Shown: in pieces, positions 62,118 to 64,000 of the stretch
Layout of the letters: each line of letters begins with the position of its first letter
Position numbering within the stretch: the first letter of the stretch is position 1
Assembly (NCBI GenBank): GCA_016714985.1
Contig: JADKBS010000005.1
Location: 458,481 to 522,480 of the forward strand
Length of the DNA: 64,000 bases
From: Saprospiraceae bacterium
GTDB taxonomy: Bacteria; Bacteroidota; Bacteroidia; Chitinophagales; Saprospiraceae
Direction of reading: 5' to 3'
Notes under the pieces: generated by a model
Database searches by the model: none
What the model was told of the DNA's origin: nothing
Seen by the model: the letters and a program-made list of their open reading frames with translations, nothing else
Translations under genes and position numbers: made by a program

Positions 62118-63254
62118 ATGAAAACCTTTTTTAAATTCATAATTTATTCCGTTTTTCTAATGATTCTGATTGGCGGGACTTGGTGCTACTACCAAGGGTT
62201 GAAACCCAATGATATAAAAGCGCTATTTGCTGAATTAATCGAAGATATAAAATATAGCAAAGGAGAAGAACTTTCTGAAATTCCATCTCCTTCCACTTCT
62301 ACCCCAAAACGAACTAAAGACTCTAAGAAAGGCTCAAATTCGGCCAAGTCTTACTCCCTGTTGCCACTTCCACCAAATCCATTCAGCAATATTGACAATA
62401 AGGCGAGAAAATGCCCATCCAGCATGGAGGGAAACTTAGATAGCCTTGCCAGTTATTTGCAGTCATTTGCAAAAAAAGATATTGAAAAAGCAAGGGCCAT
62501 CTATATTTGGCTAACTGACAATATTGATTACGACGATTATGCCTTCAACCATGGTCTTCAAGCAAAAACTGCTGAAGAAGTATTGGCTGAAAGAAAAGCT
62601 GTTTGCGATGGATTCAGTAACTTGTTCCTTGCGCTTGGTGAAAAGATGGAGCTTGAAATTAAAAAAGTGACAGGCTATGCAAAAGGCTACGATTACGACC
62701 CGTCTTATGTGTTTGAAGAAACTGACCATGCTTGGAACATCATTAAAATCAATGGGGATTGGAAAATATTTGACGCAACATGGGGGCAGGGCTATGCAGT
62801 AAATGTTAAAGGCAAGATGGTGTCCAAGAAAAAATTTGATGATTACTGGTTCGATGTGCCACCACACGAAGCCATATTTACGCATTTACCTGCTGATGCT
62901 GATTGCTTAATTAGCCCATGCCCGAGCAAGAAAAAATTTGAAAAAATGACCTATATTGAGCCATCCTTATTCAAACTTGGGTTTGATGGCAAGACAATCT
63001 ATAAGTCTGCTGTTGCAAATAAGTCAGCAAGTTTTCCAATGGCTTATGATTTGGATACTTATGTCTCTGTTGTTGAAGCCCCGATTTTCACAGCACTTGA
63101 GTTCAGTCAAACCTATTATTTTGAAATTAAAGTGCCACGAGGCTATGAAGTCGTATTAATTGATGGCATTGGAGAATGGATTTATTTTGAACGGGAGAAC
63201 GGTGTGTTTAAGCTAAATTATGAACCTAAAACCAAAGGCGAAGTCCAAATTTAG
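62118..63254 (+). CDS. Membrane-anchored transglutaminase-like cysteine protease
   Basis: A 378-residue protein. An N-terminal anchor (about 8-25), a Ser/Pro/Lys linker (to about 75), then a transglutaminase-like core (about 110-240). The triad is C163 (KAVCDGFSNLF), H204 (TDHAWNIIKI) and D219 (KIFDATWGQGY). A C-terminal domain (about 260-378) is of unknown type. GC content is lower than in the flotillin gene, suggesting separate origin. Probably acts in the periplasm or at the surface. Confidence 0.85.
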   Translation: MKTFFKFIIYSVFLMILIGGTWCYYQGLKPNDIKALFAELIEDIKYSKGEELSEIPSPSTSTPKRTKDSKKGSNSAKSYSLLPLPPNPFSNIDNKARKCPSSMEGNLDSLASYLQSFAKKDIEKARAIYIWLTDNIDYDDYAFNHGLQAKTAEEVLAERKAVCDGFSNLFLALGEKMELEIKKVTGYAKGYDYDPSYVFEETDHAWNIIKINGDWKIFDATWGQGYAVNVKGKMVSKKKFDDYWFDVPPHEAIFTHLPADADCLISPCPSKKKFEKMTYIEPSLFKLGFDGKTIYKSAVANKSASFPMAYDLDTYVSVVEAPIFTALEFSQTYYFEIKVPRGYEVVLIDGIGEWIYFERENGVFKLNYEPKTKGEVQI

Positions 63255-63428
63255 TGTTAGGCATGACAAAAAGTGGGGATTCATTTGAAACCGTTCTGAG
63301 CTATGCCGTGAATGCTGGCAAAAGGAGTTGAAAAACTTGGTGTTAATCAAGCACTCCCACGCAGCGCCCTCACCCATTTTAACATTACCCTAATGCCCCT
63401 TAACGCTTTTTAAAACATGCGCTGCCTA
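63255..63428. other. Intergenic region before the lipoprotein gene
   Basis: About 175 bp without a gene; the promoter and repeat of the next gene begin at 63429. Confidence 0.35.
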
Positions 63429-63436
63429 ACTTTGCC
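63429..63436 (+). promoter_or_regulatory. Putative -7 element (TAacTTTG) before the lipoprotein gene
   Basis: Exact TAnnTTTG match about 98 bp before the ATG, just upstream of a word palindrome. The palindrome would then lie in the 5' UTR. No clear -33 TTG. Confidence 0.45.
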
Positions 63437-63441
63437 TTAAT

Positions 63442-63519
63442 GACATTAGACAATAGATATTAGACTTTGGACAGTTCCAGCCCACATCTAATTTCTAAAG
63501 TCTATTGTCTAAAGTCATA
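63442..63519. repeat. ttagacaatagatattagac word palindrome before the lipoprotein gene
   Basis: Left arm 63442-63472 and right arm 63484-63519 (ctaatttctaaagtctattg...) are near reverse complements with an 11-bp centre. It ends 14 bp before the ATG. Confidence 0.85.
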
Positions 63520-63533
63520 AAATCACCACCATC

Positions 63534-64000
63534 ATGCGACTGTTACCTAAACTCTTCCTTCTACTGGCCCTCGCCAGTAATTTCATTGCTTGTATGCCCC
63601 GCACCGTCATCCGCATGGACGCCGACGAAGCCGCAGAAGTGAAATGGAACTATGGCCGCCAAATCGTACAACTCGAAAAGGACAGCATGGACGCACAGGT
63701 CTATTTCGACACCTACAGCAAGGACCACTTGATTTTTGATGTGGAACTCACCAATTGGGCGCAGAAATCGGAACTGGTGGTCCCAGAAGAAATCTACCTA
63801 AAATGTGGTGACGACGGCATCACCCGCCTAGCCTCCGATCCTGAGTGGATACTGCTCAAGGAAGAAATAGACGCCAGCCGCCGGGAGGCCAATGCCAAAA
63901 ACCTCGCCATCGCCGTAGGCGCCATTACGGCTGCCAGCATTATAGCTACCGCTGTGTCAGACAACGACAACAATAACAACAACGGCAGTAATGACAACGA
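63534..64000 (+). CDS. Hypothetical lipoprotein, 3' end outside window
   Basis: 155 codons are visible and no stop is reached. The signal peptide ends in SNFIAC, a lipobox-like site. A soluble part follows (VIRMDADEAAEVKWNYGRQI, then KDHLIFDVELTNW), and then a hydrophobic helix (LAIAVGAITAASIIATAVS) and an Asn/Asp-rich stretch. The product family is not recognised. The gene is easily missed because it runs off the edge. Confidence 0.75.
   Translation, partial: MRLLPKLFLLLALASNFIACMPRTVIRMDADEAAEVKWNYGRQIVQLEKDSMDAQVYFDTYSKDHLIFDVELTNWAQKSELVVPEEIYLKCGDDGITRLASDPEWILLKEEIDASRREANAKNLAIAVGAITAASIIATAVSDNDNNNNNGSNDN

Noticed and set aside
379..63519. CRISPR array as an explanation of the short repeats
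   Set aside because: Repeats are contiguous words without spacers of constant length, they form inverted pairs, and no cas genes are present.

Overview
The window looks like a chromosomal segment of a Bacteroidota bacterium, most likely from the Saprospiria/Chitinophagia side. The evidence is a type IX secretion (T9SS) sorting tail on a secreted metalloprotease, TAnnTTTG-type promoters without obvious Shine-Dalgarno sites, a SurA gene behind a second chaperone-like gene, a Nudix-type AraR arabinose regulator, and a clade II (Sec-exported) nitrous-oxide reductase cluster. The lineage is inferred; no rRNA or tRNA gene was seen.

Layout. 1-5 kb: end of a periplasmic PPIase-like gene, surA, an aldo/keto reductase, an SDR oxidoreductase and a secreted serpin. 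5.4-6.7 kb: a RHH/MazF toxin-antitoxin pair and a gene remnant with no start codon. 6.8-8.5 kb: glnS. 8.6-17.4 kb: an L-arabinose locus with divergent araR, a GH51 arabinofuranosidase that lost its catalytic barrel, araB (frameshifted), araD, araA, an aldose 1-epimerase and a sodium/solute symporter. 17.5-19.1 kb: a BRO-N protein and a HAD phosphatase. 19.1-27.0 kb: a complete histidine operon on the minus strand (hisG-D-C-B-H-A-F-IE), preceded by a clear His-rich leader peptide and a terminator, so it is probably controlled by attenuation. 27.3-32.2 kb: two SulP anion transporters around an orphan DNA methyltransferase. 32.3-37.7 kb: a frameshifted CoA-transferase, a YggS-like PLP protein, a MoxR-like ATPase, a DUF1684 protein and an acyltransferase. 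38-41.6 kb: a large secreted metalloprotease. 41.8-47.2 kb: an epimerase, two small proteins, rpe, an OstA/LptA-like protein and a Uma2 protein. 47.2-55.2 kb: a nitrous-oxide reduction cluster (haem c, nosZ, a broken membrane gene, nosL, nosD, nosF, nosY) with a divergent Rrf2 regulator and a HEPN-like gene at its end. 55.2-64 kb: DUF3795, an HMA-domain protein, a DASS transporter, a macro-domain protein, a two-DTG aspartic protease, an NfeD-like/flotillin pair, a transglutaminase and the start of a lipoprotein gene.

The most unusual signal is not a protein. At least fifteen gene junctions carry an inverted-repeat element of the same architecture. One arm is a short word repeated in tandem (for example a 9-11 bp unit), and the other arm is its reverse complement. 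The words differ from locus to locus but fall into recurring classes. Arms often begin on or inside the stop codon of the upstream gene, or encode the last residues of a protein, and they end just before the next start codon.

Four genes carry single-base frame breaks, three of them in or beside runs of C. This pattern could be biological decay or residual sequencing error in a draft assembly; the sequence alone cannot decide.
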